64,000 bases of DNA. Source: Oceaniglobus roseus. Lineage in GTDB: Bacteria > Pseudomonadota > Alphaproteobacteria > Rhodobacterales > Rhodobacteraceae. A program made the translations under genes and the position numbers. Positions 7,737 through 17,231 of the stretch are shown piece by piece. Position 1 is the first letter of the stretch, and each line of letters starts with the position of its first letter. Location of the stretch: positions 1 through 64,000 of the forward strand of contig NZ_PNOS01000022.1 of the NCBI RefSeq assembly GCF_002869745.1, written 5' to 3'. A model generated the notes under the pieces. It was not told the DNA's origin, did no database searches, and saw nothing but the letters and a program-made list of their open reading frames with translations.

Positions 7737-8718
7737 CTTCACAGGATATGGCCGAAGGTTCGAGGTTGAGCCGATAGCCCTGTCCCCTGTGTGTCTTGAT
7801 CAGGGTCCTGTCGACGAGGACATCTCTCAGTTTGCTCACGGCGTTCGTGAGCTGATCGGGATAGCGGTCAGTCGTGCCAGTGGCATGTTCGATTGCATCC
7901 AGGAGCCGGTCGTGAGTGACACACCCGGCATCGCTCGATGCTTCCGCGCCAAGAGCGGCGAGGACTGCGAACTCCCGGCGCGGCAGGTCAAGTCTCTCAC
8001 CATCCAGACGGGCGGTATGTCCACCGCGATCAATGATCAGCCGCGGCGGGGTACCGTGGCGAAGGTCGAAGGCAGGCAGGAGAATGCGGTCCCCGTTGAT
8101 CGCCATCTCCCCAAGCACCGCGATCCGGGCGCCGTGGTGTTCGTAGTGGCCCGGGATGTCGGCCGGGACATCCCAGTCCGTTGGCGTGAGGATCGTGATG
8201 GCTGGCGCCGGGTCGTTCACCCTGGTCTGTCCGAGCATCGTCAGAAGGTCCGCGACCGATCTCTTCAGGCCCAGGAAGACAGCCTCGCGTTGCCCCCCGA
8301 TCAACCGTGACCCGACCCAGATCAGGTCTCTCGATACCGCACGGACCTGGGATCCGTGCAGCCCGATCGACCTGCGAAGCGCACCCGCGAGGGCGAGATG
8401 ATCGATCTCGAACAGACGCAAGTCTTCCGGATCGATCTCGCAGGCATCCTCGTCGGGGTCCAGGGGGACCAGCACAACCCTGCCATCCATCCGCAGCACC
8501 GCTGCCCCATCGATCATGTCACGGGCGCGGCGTTCCAGCAGAACGCCCGTGTTCAGGAGGTCCCGAAACGCATGGTCGTCCGCGAAGTCCAGATCCGAGC
8601 GGGCGAAGCTGCCAAGCGGTCGATGGTCACTGAGCTGCAACAGCTGAAGGATCAGGGAAAATTGCACGACGTAGCCCGTTGCGTTCGAGAAGTTCGAATA
8701 TGAGGTCTTCGTGGGCAT
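7732..8718 (-). CDS. OmpR-type winged-helix transcriptional regulator with novel N-terminal region
   Basis: About 328 aa if started at the ATG at 8718. The C-terminal 100 residues match the OmpR/PhoB DNA-binding domain: LDLPRREFAVLAALG, then DQLTNAVSKLRDVL as recognition helix, then LIKTHRGQGYRLNL as the wing. The N-terminal 220 residues are not a receiver: no phospho-acceptor pattern is visible, and I do not recognise the fold. The gene overlaps the end of the upstream unknown gene by 92 bases, so the start is uncertain; a later start is possible. Four phased direct repeats lie at its 3' end and probably form its binding site upstream of the early operon. Confidence 0.7.
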   Translation of the reverse strand: MPTKTSYSNFSNATGYVVQFSLILQLLQLSDHRPLGSFARSDLDFADDHAFRDLLNTGVLLERRARDMIDGAAVLRMDGRVVLVPLDPDEDACEIDPEDLRLFEIDHLALAGALRRSIGLHGSQVRAVSRDLIWVGSRLIGGQREAVFLGLKRSVADLLTMLGQTRVNDPAPAITILTPTDWDVPADIPGHYEHHGARIAVLGEMAINGDRILLPAFDLRHGTPPRLIIDRGGHTARLDGERLDLPRREFAVLAALGAEASSDAGCVTHDRLLDAIEHATGTTDRYPDQLTNAVSKLRDVLVDRTLIKTHRGQGYRLNLEPSAISCEG

Positions 8719-9856
8719 GATCCTGGAAGATCGCGAGGCCTGGCGGCTGGATGCAGACCGGCAAGGTGATCTCCCGTGAGCCCTCACGGATATCGACATC
8801 GATCTTCATCGAGCGAATGCCTAGTCCTGACTGACGCAATTTGAATCCTATCGCTTTTGCGCGGGCAAGTGCATCAACATCGTCCCTCACGATCAGGCTC
8901 CAGGGCGAACGCCGCCTCCGCCGACCGATCAGCCCGTCATCGTCGAGCGTGAGTTCGCGGCACCGGACGTCCGTGATCGCGGGATGCCAGTCGTAGCGGA
9001 ACCTGAAGTCCGATCCCATTTCTTGCACGGGCACAAGGGTATAGAGCGTTTCCGATCGATATTCTGCGAAAAACGCCTTGTCCCCGATCAGGTACTCCGC
9101 GAACAGTTCGATCAGTTTCTTCGCGTCTCGGTCAGATCCCGTTCCGATCTTGATCCACCCGTTACGTTCGGAATACCGGATCGTGTCTTCGGCAATTTCC
9201 CGGACCGCCTTGGAACACTCCTTTCCGCCTTCCTCGACATTCAGCGTCCGGGCAGTTTTGCCGTGGCTGACGATGATGTCGACCTCGTCCCCATCGATAT
9301 GCCACCGGACATCGCAATACCGCCCGCAATACTTCTGATTGAAGTAGTCCGAGACCGCGGCTCGGAAGGCTTCCTTCCAGACCATGTCGTCATGGCGACT
9401 CAAGACTCCAGCTCGGGCTCCGCGGCACTCGGTCGGTCGGCTTACCGTCCAAAGGATGGTCTGATCGACGGCACAATCGAAGATGCGGCGATGATGGATG
9501 TAAGCTAGAAGGGCGAGTGAACGTCTGTCCAGTGGATCGGACAAGGAATTGTCTGCAGATTCCAGAGGCGCCAGACGGATGCCGCAAGCGTCCGCCAACT
9601 GCACCAGTTTTCTCGTCCCGGCATCACTGGCAAGTATCTTTGCATGGTGTAGTGCCAGGTGCAGGAGGTTACTCAGGTTTTCCGAGCGCTGGAACTGTTC
9701 GAAAAGCCGGTTCCTCTTGCTCTTTTCCGGCTCCCGAAGATCGTCCCAGGCAATGCCACCCAGATCTTTGAATTCTTCCAGGAAACGCCTGAACAAGCAT
9801 AGATCGACGGTATTGACGAATTCTCGGCTGACAAACTTCTTCACCTTCGCCACCAT
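8627..9856 (-). CDS. Unknown 409-aa protein paired with the winged-helix regulator
   Basis: I do not recognise this protein. It has no signal peptide and no membrane helix. The N-terminal third is helical and charged; the middle carries YDWHPAITDVRCRELTLDDD, then a basic RRRRRS patch. The C-terminus is mixed alpha/beta and ends in NGLRRAIFPDPSAVAAQ. It lies directly upstream of, and overlaps, the OmpR-type regulator gene on the same strand, so the two are co-expressed. A sensor or anti-activator role for the partner regulator is possible but is only inference from the pairing. The start at 9856 is the first ATG of the frame. Confidence 0.6.
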   Translation of the reverse strand: MVAKVKKFVSREFVNTVDLCLFRRFLEEFKDLGGIAWDDLREPEKSKRNRLFEQFQRSENLSNLLHLALHHAKILASDAGTRKLVQLADACGIRLAPLESADNSLSDPLDRRSLALLAYIHHRRIFDCAVDQTILWTVSRPTECRGARAGVLSRHDDMVWKEAFRAAVSDYFNQKYCGRYCDVRWHIDGDEVDIIVSHGKTARTLNVEEGGKECSKAVREIAEDTIRYSERNGWIKIGTGSDRDAKKLIELFAEYLIGDKAFFAEYRSETLYTLVPVQEMGSDFRFRYDWHPAITDVRCRELTLDDDGLIGRRRRRSPWSLIVRDDVDALARAKAIGFKLRQSGLGIRSMKIDVDIREGSREITLPVCIQPPGLAIFQDHAHEDLIFELLERNGLRRAIFPDPSAVAAQ

Positions 9857-10091
9857 GGCGAATTCCTTTCAAATTATGATTTCTCCTGAATACGGTGAAG
9901 CCGAGATCGGGAGTGGAAATCCTCTGGTCAAGATGCTCGAAGACAATTTTCATTGCGGGATATCCCAAGCCATTAAGCCAATTCGATTCTTTCTGGCTCG
10001 AAGCCCTGCAGCCTCATGGGCGCGGCCTGCCAACCATGGCATCGATCTGCGCGGATGAGACACTTTTCGGGTCCGGTGAGTAGAGGTTGGT

Positions 10092-10301
10092 ATGTCGATC
10101 TCTGGCCCCAATCCCATCCCCGCATCCGCGATGACCCCGCTCGAACGCCGCGCCGAACTCTGCCGTCTTCTGGCCGTGGGGCTGGTGCGGCTGAGGATGA
10201 GGCAGTCAAGCGAACTATCCGGCGGCACTGGAGAAAGTTCGCTTCACTCTCCCGGGCACCGGAGCGGTCATGCAACTCCAACCGACCGGAGAACCGCATG
10301 A
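10092..10301 (+). CDS. Small conserved protein of the recombinase cassette
   Basis: A 69-aa protein starting MSISGPNPIPASAMTPLERR and continuing AELCRLLAVGLVRLRMRQSS. From memory, near-identical short proteins precede DUF2924/recombinase pairs in alphaproteobacteria; I did not search. The middle could form one amphipathic helix. Its stop overlaps the next start (ATGA at 10298-10301), so it is the first gene of a coupled four-gene rightward cassette. Its function is unknown; a helper of the recombinase is plausible. Confidence 0.65.
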   Translation: MSISGPNPIPASAMTPLERRAELCRLLAVGLVRLRMRQSSELSGGTGESSLHSPGHRSGHATPTDRRTA

Positions 10302-10744
10302 CCGACACCATCCCCGCCCGCCTGGCCGCCCTGAAGACCACGCCGACGCCGCAGCTGAAGACCCAGTGGCGTGAGCTGTTCGACAACGAGCCGCCACCCT
10401 TCAACCGCCGCTACCTCGAGTCCCGGCTCGCCTACCGGATCCAGGAACTGGCCTACGGCGGGCTGAAGCCCGAGACGATCCGGCGGCTGGAACGGCTCGG
10501 TGAGGAGCTGGACGGCGGCGACCGGAAGAAGCGCAGCGTGCATGCCGGTCGCGACCGCCCGATCACCGGTACGCGGCTCCTGCGCGAATGGCAGGGCGTC
10601 GAGCATGTCGTCACCGTCACCGCCGATGGCTTCGAATGGCAGGGGCGGCCTTACAGGTCGCTGTCGGCCATCGCGCGCGCGATCACCGGCACGCGCTGGA
10701 ACGGGCTCGTGTTCTTTGGCCTCAAGCGACAGGGAGGCCGGTGA
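10298..10744 (+). CDS. DUF2924 protein of the recombinase cassette
   Basis: A 148-aa protein with the DUF2924 pattern: LKTQWRELFDNEPPPFNRRY at the start of the domain, LAYRIQELAYGGL next, and a C-terminal small beta domain GTRLLREWQGVEHVVTVTADGFEWQGRPYRSLSAIARAITGTRWNG. This C-terminal piece is typical of proteins encoded directly upstream of a large serine recombinase. The ATG at 10298 was chosen over an upstream in-frame stretch because the preceding small gene's stop overlaps it. The stop overlaps the recombinase start (TGATG). It may bind DNA or modulate recombination; no activity is established from the sequence. Confidence 0.85.
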   Translation: MTDTIPARLAALKTTPTPQLKTQWRELFDNEPPPFNRRYLESRLAYRIQELAYGGLKPETIRRLERLGEELDGGDRKKRSVHAGRDRPITGTRLLREWQGVEHVVTVTADGFEWQGRPYRSLSAIARAITGTRWNGLVFFGLKRQGGR

Positions 10745-12051
10745 TGGCGGAGGTGAAGCTCAAGCGCCGCTGCGCCGTCTACACCCGCAAGTCCTCCGAG
10801 GAAGGGCTGGAGCAGGAGTTCAACAGCCTCCACGCCCAGCGGGAAGCCTGCGAGGCGTACATCGCCAGCCAGCGCTCCGAAGGCTGGGTGCTGGTCCGCG
10901 ACCAGTATGACGACGGCGGCATCTCGGGCGGCACGCTGGAGCGCCCTGCCCTGCAGCGCCTTCTGGAGGACATCGAGGATGGTTTGGTCGATGTCGTCGT
11001 GGTCTACAAGATCGACCGCCTCAGCCGCTCGCTGGCGGACTTCGCCAAGCTGGTCGAGGTGTTCGACCGGAACGGCGTGACCTTCGTCTCGGTGACGCAG
11101 AGCTTCAACACGACAACGTCCATGGGCCGGCTTACGCTGAACATCCTGCTCAGCTTCGCCCAGTTCGAAAGGGAGGTGACGGCGGAACGCATCCGCGACA
11201 AGATCGCCGCCAGCCGCAGGCGGGGCATCTGGATGGGAGGTGTCCCGCCCTTCGGCTACCGCGTCGAGGACCGCAAGCTGGTGATCGACGAGGAAGCCGC
11301 CGCGCACGCCCGGTGGATCTTCGCGCGCTTCGTCGAACTGGGCTCGGGCACGGTGCTGGCCCGGGAGGCCGCCGCCAGGGGCATCCGCAACCGCAGCAGC
11401 GGGCCGCTCGACAAGAAGGCCATCTACCGGATGCTGGGCAATCGGACCTATCTCGGGGAGGCGCCGTTCAAGGGTGAAAGCTACCCCGGCGAGCACGATG
11501 CCATCATCGACCGAGAGACATGGGACCGGGTCCACGCCATCCTGAAGGAGAGCCCCCGAAAGCGCGCCGCGCGCACCCGCGCTGAAACTCCGGCGCTGCT
11601 GAAGGGGCTGCTGTTCGGGCCGGATGGCGCCGCGTTCTCGCCGACACACACACGCAAGGGTGGCAGGCTCTATCGCTACTACGTCAGCCAGACGGTGCTG
11701 AAGCATGGCGCAGGATCTTGCCTGGTGGGCCGCGTGCCAGCGGGCGAGATCGAGGCGGCGGTCATCGACCAGCTCCGCACCGTGTTCCGCCAGCCCGAGA
11801 TCGTGGCAGGCACGTGGAAGGCGGCACGCGGCCACGCAGGCGACATCACGGAGGCCGACGCCCGGACTGCTCTGCAGCAACTCGATCCGCTATGGGACGA
11901 ACTCTTCCCCGCAGAGCAGGCCCGCATCGTGGCGCTGTTGGTCGAGCGCGTGGACATCGGCACGGACGAGCTGAACGTCCGGCTTCGTGTTGATGGCCTC
12001 GGCAGCCTCGCGCGCGAGATGCTGGCCGGCGGCATCGAGGCGGCCGCATGA
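10744..12051 (+). CDS. Large serine recombinase
   Basis: A 435-aa site-specific recombinase. The resolvase-type catalytic domain (about 8-155) has Y-T-R-K-S with nucleophile Ser17, KIDRLSRSLADF carrying the conserved arginines, and FEREVTAERIRDK on the long E helix. The 'recombinase' domain follows (YRMLGNRTYLGEAPFKGESYPGEHDAIID), then a region where the zinc ribbon normally sits but the usual cysteine pairs are missing, then a short helical tail. It would cut both strands at two sites through a phosphoserine bond. It could be the integrase of the left prophage-like block or a small mobile unit of its own. The start at 10744 overlaps the DUF2924 stop. Confidence 0.9.
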   Translation: MAEVKLKRRCAVYTRKSSEEGLEQEFNSLHAQREACEAYIASQRSEGWVLVRDQYDDGGISGGTLERPALQRLLEDIEDGLVDVVVVYKIDRLSRSLADFAKLVEVFDRNGVTFVSVTQSFNTTTSMGRLTLNILLSFAQFEREVTAERIRDKIAASRRRGIWMGGVPPFGYRVEDRKLVIDEEAAAHARWIFARFVELGSGTVLAREAAARGIRNRSSGPLDKKAIYRMLGNRTYLGEAPFKGESYPGEHDAIIDRETWDRVHAILKESPRKRAARTRAETPALLKGLLFGPDGAAFSPTHTRKGGRLYRYYVSQTVLKHGAGSCLVGRVPAGEIEAAVIDQLRTVFRQPEIVAGTWKAARGHAGDITEADARTALQQLDPLWDELFPAEQARIVALLVERVDIGTDELNVRLRVDGLGSLAREMLAGGIEAAA

Positions 12052-12482
12052 ACCGCAGCACGCCGATCCCGGAAACTGTGACGCTCCGTGTACCGTTCCG
12101 CGTCGTGAAGCGCGGCGGGCGGAAGGAGATGCAGCTGCCGGAGGGCGCCGCGCAACCGCGGCGAACGGACAACACGCTCGTCAAGGCACTGGCTCGCGCG
12201 TTCCGATGGAAGCGGATGCTGGAGTCGGGCGAGTTCGCCACCATCACTGAACTGGCCGAGCGGGAGGGCATCGCGCCGTCCTATTTGACGCGCGTCCTGC
12301 GGTTGACGCTGCTTGCGCCCGACATCGTGGAGGCGATTCTGGACGGGAAGCAGGGACCAGAGGCGACGCTGGCGCGAATGCAGGAGCCATTTCCGTCGGT
12401 GTGGGAAAGTCAGCGCCGGGTCTCCGGTACGACCGTTCCACCTACCAGTACCAGTCCCAGCGCACCGATCCGGCAGCTTTGA
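12048..12482 (+). CDS. Small DNA-binding-like protein, last gene of the recombinase cassette
   Basis: A 144-aa protein. A helix-turn-helix is visible at ATITELAEREGIAPSYLTRVLRLTLLAPDIVEAILDGKQ, which resembles the resolvase/KorB-like HTH. The N-terminal part begins MNRSTPIPETVTLRVPFRVV and is basic. The final 25 residues (SQRRVSGTTVPPTSTSPSAP) are low-complexity and look like read-through past the ancestral end. The start overlaps the recombinase stop (ATGA). It is probably an accessory DNA-binding factor or regulator of the recombinase; this is inferred from position and the HTH. Confidence 0.75.
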   Translation: MNRSTPIPETVTLRVPFRVVKRGGRKEMQLPEGAAQPRRTDNTLVKALARAFRWKRMLESGEFATITELAEREGIAPSYLTRVLRLTLLAPDIVEAILDGKQGPEATLARMQEPFPSVWESQRRVSGTTVPPTSTSPSAPIRQL

Positions 12483-12546
12483 TAGCGCGGATCAAGGAGG
12501 TCTTCGAAACGCGAGACCGCGTTCATGGCGGCAGCTTATTTCACCG

Positions 12547-12963
12547 CTAGTGCTGAACTACGTGGATAGTGAAAGTAAGTGCCACGATTACTGCGCCAAG
12601 GCCAACAGCGATCTGTTTTATGATAAAGAAAGTTAGTTGCAACAAGTAGGCGGGGTGATTTTTGTTGTATTGATACCCCTCGCCTTTTCTAGTCAGAGCG
12701 TGCTTCACAGAAACGTAAGCTGACAGGTATTGGAAGTAGTCGCTTGCGATCGAAAAAATTGCTAGCACACCTGCTGCGTTCACCCAAATTTCATACTCTG
12801 ATATATATGACTTTGAGAACTCTGCATCGGATGATTGCACAGCAAAAACCCACGCAATAATTCCGAAGGCAACAAATCGCGTTGTTTCGCTCAGTCGCAT
12901 CGTAACGGCGCTTTTTTGTTCCAGACGTTGTTTTCTTGCTTCGTGTTTTTCTTCTTCCGTCAT
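12547..12963 (-). CDS. Small multi-helix membrane protein of the R-M cassette
   Basis: A 138-aa protein. A charged N-terminus (MTEEEKHEARKQRLEQKSAV) is followed by about three to four hydrophobic segments: RFVAFGIIAWVFAVQ, IWVNAAGVLAIFSIASDYF, and LLQLTFFIIKQIAVGLGAVIVALTFTIHVV. No family is recognised. It starts seven bases after the helicase stop and runs the same way, so it is likely the last gene of that unit. The DNA is noticeably AT-richer than the flanks. In defence cassettes small membrane proteins often act as effectors, but nothing in the sequence proves that here. Confidence 0.65.
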   Translation of the reverse strand: MTEEEKHEARKQRLEQKSAVTMRLSETTRFVAFGIIAWVFAVQSSDAEFSKSYISEYEIWVNAAGVLAIFSIASDYFQYLSAYVSVKHALTRKGEGYQYNKNHPAYLLQLTFFIIKQIAVGLGAVIVALTFTIHVVQH

Positions 12964-12970
12964 GTCACAC

Positions 12971-15583
12971 CTACTGGCCGTCACGGATCATGGGACCGGG
13001 ATCATCTGTATTGGGATCGTCGTCTGGGTCACCGAGGATGCTGCTTTCTCTGGCTACCACGGTGTCGTAGAGCCCATAGTGCGTCAGTCCTCTATGGCTC
13101 TCGATGCCCGTGTAGCGCAGAGAGGCGTCCTCGTAGCGCCGGAAAGCGAAGACCGCCTGGTTCATTTGCTCGGTGTTGAACACCTTGAGGCGCACGAGCA
13201 GGTGGAAATCTTTCACCGTCAGTCCCGTGACGGTCAGAAACAGGTCCGGCTCGAGCTTGGTGATCACGTCTTGCAGTGTGTTTTCGCGGAAATCGGTCAG
13301 GTACATGAATGCTGGAATTCGCGTGGCAAACTTGATCAGCTTTTCCTGAACAAGCTTCCGCTTGGACTTGTATTCCTTTTCCTCTGCAGTAAGTTCTTTT
13401 TTCTCCTTTTCGGTGAGGCCACCGTTCTTGGCCTTGTTCTTGAATTCCTTGACCTTCTCGCTCTTGTTGATGATCGTCTTGATGATGTTGTCACCCAGCG
13501 AACGCCAACCCTCGATGCGTTCCACCGCTGCCATCGCTTCGGGGTTGTCGAGGACGCGACGAAGGGTTTCGTTGTCCACGTTCACCAGCATCGCGCTTTC
13601 CCATTTGCGCGCGAGCAGCGTTGCCGAGGTCCCGGCCATCGCGATGTCGAGGATACCACCCGCATCGATTTGCGTCATGTTCGCGCCGTCGTAGGCCAGC
13701 ACCGGCAGAAACGACACGAGGTCCTTAACGGCGTTCTCGGGGTTGGGCTCGTTCGGGGCAAGACCGATCCCGTACTCGGACAGCTGACGCAGCGCCCTCG
13801 TCGGCGCAAAGTCGAACACGAAGCAGATCGGCTTTAGGATCTCTTCCTCGTTGGGATTGTCGCCATTTGGGTTTTTGATGGACCACGGAGACTGAACGCG
13901 AAACGCCGCCTGGAAGTAAGTCTCCGGCGATTTCAGGTTGCGGAGCATCATGATCGAGGACCACTGCGGCACGGTCACGCCGGTCGTTAGTTTGCCGCAG
14001 GACAGGGTGATGGTCTTTGTGTCAAAGCCGCTCCCGATCGCTTTGCGTACTGGCGGCAGCGCATCTAGGCCGATCCCTGCCGAAGCACCGGCAGAGACAA
14101 TGACGTCGTAGTCTTGCCAGAAGGTGTTGTGCTTCTCAGCCAACAGGTTCGCCATCGCGTGACACGCCGCCACATTGGGCAAAAACCAGAACGAGTGCTG
14201 TAGGTATGGCAGCAAGCGCACATCCGAGTACGGGAATGGCGGCCGAGTGGCTGTCTTGAGGCTTTCGACAGCTCGCGGTGCGTATTGGCCGCGGATTATG
14301 TCGAGCCACTTCTGTACATCGTCCTTGTGCTTGAACTGAGCGCCTGTCCCGACTCCGGTCGCGGAGAAGAACTCGTTCAGATCGAACTCGTCGAACTCCT
14401 CGGCGCTCGCGATTGCCAGGAGTTCATCGGGCATCTGGTATGTCAGGAGCCTCATCTGCGGCAGTGCGCCATAGGGGTTCCATTTGTCCGGATGCTTGGC
14501 AGCGAAGTCCGCTTTGGCGCGTTGCTCGTCCGTGTAAGTCCAATTGAAGATCTGTTCCTCGATGAACTCGCCGGTCGCGAGCGCCTTGAACGGCGTTCCG
14601 GACAGATAGAGGTATGCCCGCGTCGTGATCGGCAGGAACTCGGCCTCGTCGTTGGAAAGAACGTTGAGATCTTCGTTCACGCCGTCGAGGCCGGGATCAT
14701 ATTCCAGCTTGGCCTCCTTCTTGGCGACCGCCTCTTCCTCGCCCTCGAACAGTTCTTTCGCGGTCTCCCGCCAGGCACCGAAATGGTACTCGTCGAACAC
14801 GACGAGGTCCCAGTTCACTTGGTGGAGCCACTCGTTCTTCGCCTTGATGTTCCCTGCTGCATCGCGGCCGAGGAGGTCCTGGAACGAGCCGAAATAGACG
14901 ACGGGCTTGGAACGATTGATCTGGGTTGGGTCGCCTCCGGAGTTTTTCGACAGGTACTGCCAACCGTCGAAATCGACGTGGCTCTCTAGATCCGTCTGCC
15001 ACGCATCCTCAACTGCAGGCTTGAATGTCACCACGAGCACCCGCTTGGCGCCGAGCTTCTTCGCCAGTTGGTAGGTCGTGAAGGTCTTGCCGAACCGCAT
15101 CTTGGCGTTCCAGAGGAACCGCGGCACTGCGTGCATATCCTCCGCCCAGCGGGACATGAAATAGCCGTGGGTCATGTCCACCGCCTCGGCCTGCTCCCGG
15201 CGCATCGGGAACGTCAGGTGATGGTTGCCGCTGAACTTCTTGCCTGTCCGCAGCTCGGTCAGGACGGTCTTCACGTCGCTCAGCGTGCAGCGCACCCACT
15301 CCAGTTCGCTGTCCGCAAACCCCTTGCGGGCAAGGGCGGCGCGCACCTCGTGGTCGGTGAAGACTGTGCCGTCGTCCCGCTCGGCGGGTTCGTCCAACTC
15401 GATGCGGTAGTTCTTGATGGTTGCCGTCCTGAGCTGCTCGGCGACGCGCAGCTTCACATCGCGCGTTGTCTGCCCGATCTTGAGGAGACCGGCGTGCGCA
15501 TCGTCGGCGATGGAATAGGCGTAGATGCGGGGGCGGGCTTCAGGCTTCGGGGCGAGGATTGCGTCGATGGTGGGCTTATGCAT
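12971..15583 (-). CDS. GIY-YIG nuclease / DEAD-like helicase restriction protein
   Basis: An 870-aa protein. The N-terminus has a GIY-YIG-type (T5orf172-like) domain: RIYAYS (19-24) and [15 protein letters not shown] (33-47). A superfamily-2 ATPase follows: KMRFGKT (161-167, Walker A), [12 protein letters not shown] (Ia), VVFDEYHF (261-268, DEYH box), YLSGTP (motif III) and, near the C-terminal helicase lobe, [10 protein letters not shown] (motif VI-like). A lysine/glutamate-rich linker leads to a C-terminal helical region. It should translocate on DNA and cleave through the GIY-YIG domain as the restriction subunit of the cassette. The ATG at 15583 overlaps the upstream methylase stop by eight bases; a longer frame start was rejected. 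No PD-(D/E)XK nuclease is visible. Confidence 0.8.
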   Translation of the reverse strand: MHKPTIDAILAPKPEARPRIYAYSIADDAHAGLLKIGQTTRDVKLRVAEQLRTATIKNYRIELDEPAERDDGTVFTDHEVRAALARKGFADSELEWVRCTLSDVKTVLTELRTGKKFSGNHHLTFPMRREQAEAVDMTHGYFMSRWAEDMHAVPRFLWNAKMRFGKTFTTYQLAKKLGAKRVLVVTFKPAVEDAWQTDLESHVDFDGWQYLSKNSGGDPTQINRSKPVVYFGSFQDLLGRDAAGNIKAKNEWLHQVNWDLVVFDEYHFGAWRETAKELFEGEEEAVAKKEAKLEYDPGLDGVNEDLNVLSNDEAEFLPITTRAYLYLSGTPFKALATGEFIEEQIFNWTYTDEQRAKADFAAKHPDKWNPYGALPQMRLLTYQMPDELLAIASAEEFDEFDLNEFFSATGVGTGAQFKHKDDVQKWLDIIRGQYAPRAVESLKTATRPPFPYSDVRLLPYLQHSFWFLPNVAACHAMANLLAEKHNTFWQDYDVIVSAGASAGIGLDALPPVRKAIGSGFDTKTITLSCGKLTTGVTVPQWSSIMMLRNLKSPETYFQAAFRVQSPWSIKNPNGDNPNEEEILKPICFVFDFAPTRALRQLSEYGIGLAPNEPNPENAVKDLVSFLPVLAYDGANMTQIDAGGILDIAMAGTSATLLARKWESAMLVNVDNETLRRVLDNPEAMAAVERIEGWRSLGDNIIKTIINKSEKVKEFKNKAKNGGLTEKEKKELTAEEKEYKSKRKLVQEKLIKFATRIPAFMYLTDFRENTLQDVITKLEPDLFLTVTGLTVKDFHLLVRLKVFNTEQMNQAVFAFRRYEDASLRYTGIESHRGLTHYGLYDTVVARESSILGDPDDDPNTDDPGPMIRDGQ

Positions 15584-17231
15584 CGTCGCCGTCGTCCACC
15601 GAGACGTCGCCCAACAGATCGCTCGCCACTTCCATGGGGCGGACGATCTTCTCGACGAAGGCGATCTCGTCTTCAGACAGGCCGTAGTGGGCATACAGAG
15701 CTTCGTCGGTCCACACCCGAGTCCAGTCTTGAACTGGCACGAAAGAATAGACGTAACGGGTCACGTGCTGAGAGGACTTGTGTAGCAGGATCAGGAAGCG
15801 CGTAAGGCGGCACGAAAGGTAGGAAAGCGCGCTTTCCGCCTGCTCCTTGGTGTCGAACGGGCCAATGCAAAGGTAGGTTTCGGAAGAGATAGAGTCCGGC
15901 TTGCCGATGAACGGCGTGCTGATGATCCGGTGCGGATAGGTGTCCCTATTTCCTGTACCAGGTGCCGCATAACCTACGAAGAGCTTCCATGCGCCGATCA
16001 GTCCAAGACCTGTTGTGATTGCACTTCGTGGCGTATAGCCGACGCCACCATTCTGGTGGACCATCAAATCATCAGCAGATTGCTTCTTTGCGTTGCCTTT
16101 GAATTTGGTCTCGAGTCCAAACGGCTTTCGGGAGCTCACGAGCCGTCCAAAGCGCTGCGCCTCTGGCAATGACAAGACCTTGTCCTGTCCAGTCTCGCGC
16201 GAAACGACTTTTTTAAGAATGGAAACGCCTTCGTTGTAACGAATAAATATCTCGGCGCCATCTTCGAGCAAGGGCCGCGTGGCCTCCGAAACTGGCCAAT
16301 CCTTGAAATGAGTGGCGACCCGACAAGGGCCGCGGTTCTCTTGGTCCCACAGGAAATAGCAGACACCGCCTTTCAGGCCCACGCCCGGGAACACGTCCGC
16401 GGCGCTCAGGAAATCATCAATCGAGCGAAGGCGATCATCCTTCAGCATAGACTCGCGAAAATCGTCGAGGCCTTTGCCTCCAGAAAACCAGCGCGATGGG
16501 ATAACCATGGTCAGGTAGCGAGGTTCGAGGTTCTTAGCCTGCTCGACGAACTTCTGGTAAATCGGGGCAGCGCTGGTTCCGTGCCCACCATCGTCCAGCT
16601 GATATGGTGGATTTCCGATGATCACGTCGAAGTGCATGTCGCCTCCAAAGAGCTCGGCAACCCGAGTCTTGATGTTGTCGGTATGAATGAATGCGTAGGC
16701 GTGGGTCTCGAGTCCCTCGCCCCGGTCGAGCGATGCCTGGCTGGCGCCGCAGAACTTGCATTTTCCGTCGGCCCAAGTGTGTTCGGTGCGCTCGAACCAG
16801 ATGTTTCCAGCTTCACTGTTGAAGCGCGTGGTCACCGAGTGCGCGCCATTGGCATGCTTCGAGCAATAGACGCTGCGTCGCGCCAACATGGCGGTCAGTC
16901 GGGTAATGCCGATGCCGAACACCTGCTGCGAGAGGATATGGTCAACGCGTTCCTGAAGGTCCGGGATCTCGTCGGCCAGCCCCGCGGTGAGGCGGACGGT
17001 GATTTCGCGAAGGAACACGCCGGACTTGGTGAAGGGGTCCAGAAACTTCACATTCCGGTCGGCCCAGATGTTCGCGCCGCCGTGCCCTGCCGCCCAGGCC
17101 TCCGCGAGTGTATCAAGCATCCGGTTCGCGAACTCGGGTGGCGTGAAGACCTCGTCGTTCGACAGGTTCGCGATGCAGGTCAGCACGTCGGGATTGCGCC
17201 CGCGAAGGGCAAAGCCAGCCTGTATGCTCAT
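15576..17231 (-). CDS. Eco57I-type DNA methyltransferase / specificity protein
   Basis: A 551-aa protein. The N-terminal region has [18 protein letters not shown] (25-42), a methylase N6-type lead-in, then [17 protein letters not shown] (61-77) as a motif-I variant and IIGNPPYQL (204-212) as motif IV. A C-x-x-C element (158-161, with Cys123/His126) may bind zinc between the motifs. The C-terminal half lacks further methylase motifs and likely recognises DNA. It should methylate adenine N6. The start overlaps the stop of the smaller methylase gene (ATGA at 17228-17231). Together with the helicase it makes a restriction-modification unit. Confidence 0.85.
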   Translation of the reverse strand: MSIQAGFALRGRNPDVLTCIANLSNDEVFTPPEFANRMLDTLAEAWAAGHGGANIWADRNVKFLDPFTKSGVFLREITVRLTAGLADEIPDLQERVDHILSQQVFGIGITRLTAMLARRSVYCSKHANGAHSVTTRFNSEAGNIWFERTEHTWADGKCKFCGASQASLDRGEGLETHAYAFIHTDNIKTRVAELFGGDMHFDVIIGNPPYQLDDGGHGTSAAPIYQKFVEQAKNLEPRYLTMVIPSRWFSGGKGLDDFRESMLKDDRLRSIDDFLSAADVFPGVGLKGGVCYFLWDQENRGPCRVATHFKDWPVSEATRPLLEDGAEIFIRYNEGVSILKKVVSRETGQDKVLSLPEAQRFGRLVSSRKPFGLETKFKGNAKKQSADDLMVHQNGGVGYTPRSAITTGLGLIGAWKLFVGYAAPGTGNRDTYPHRIISTPFIGKPDSISSETYLCIGPFDTKEQAESALSYLSCRLTRFLILLHKSSQHVTRYVYSFVPVQDWTRVWTDEALYAHYGLSEDEIAFVEKIVRPMEVASDLLGDVSVDDGDDA

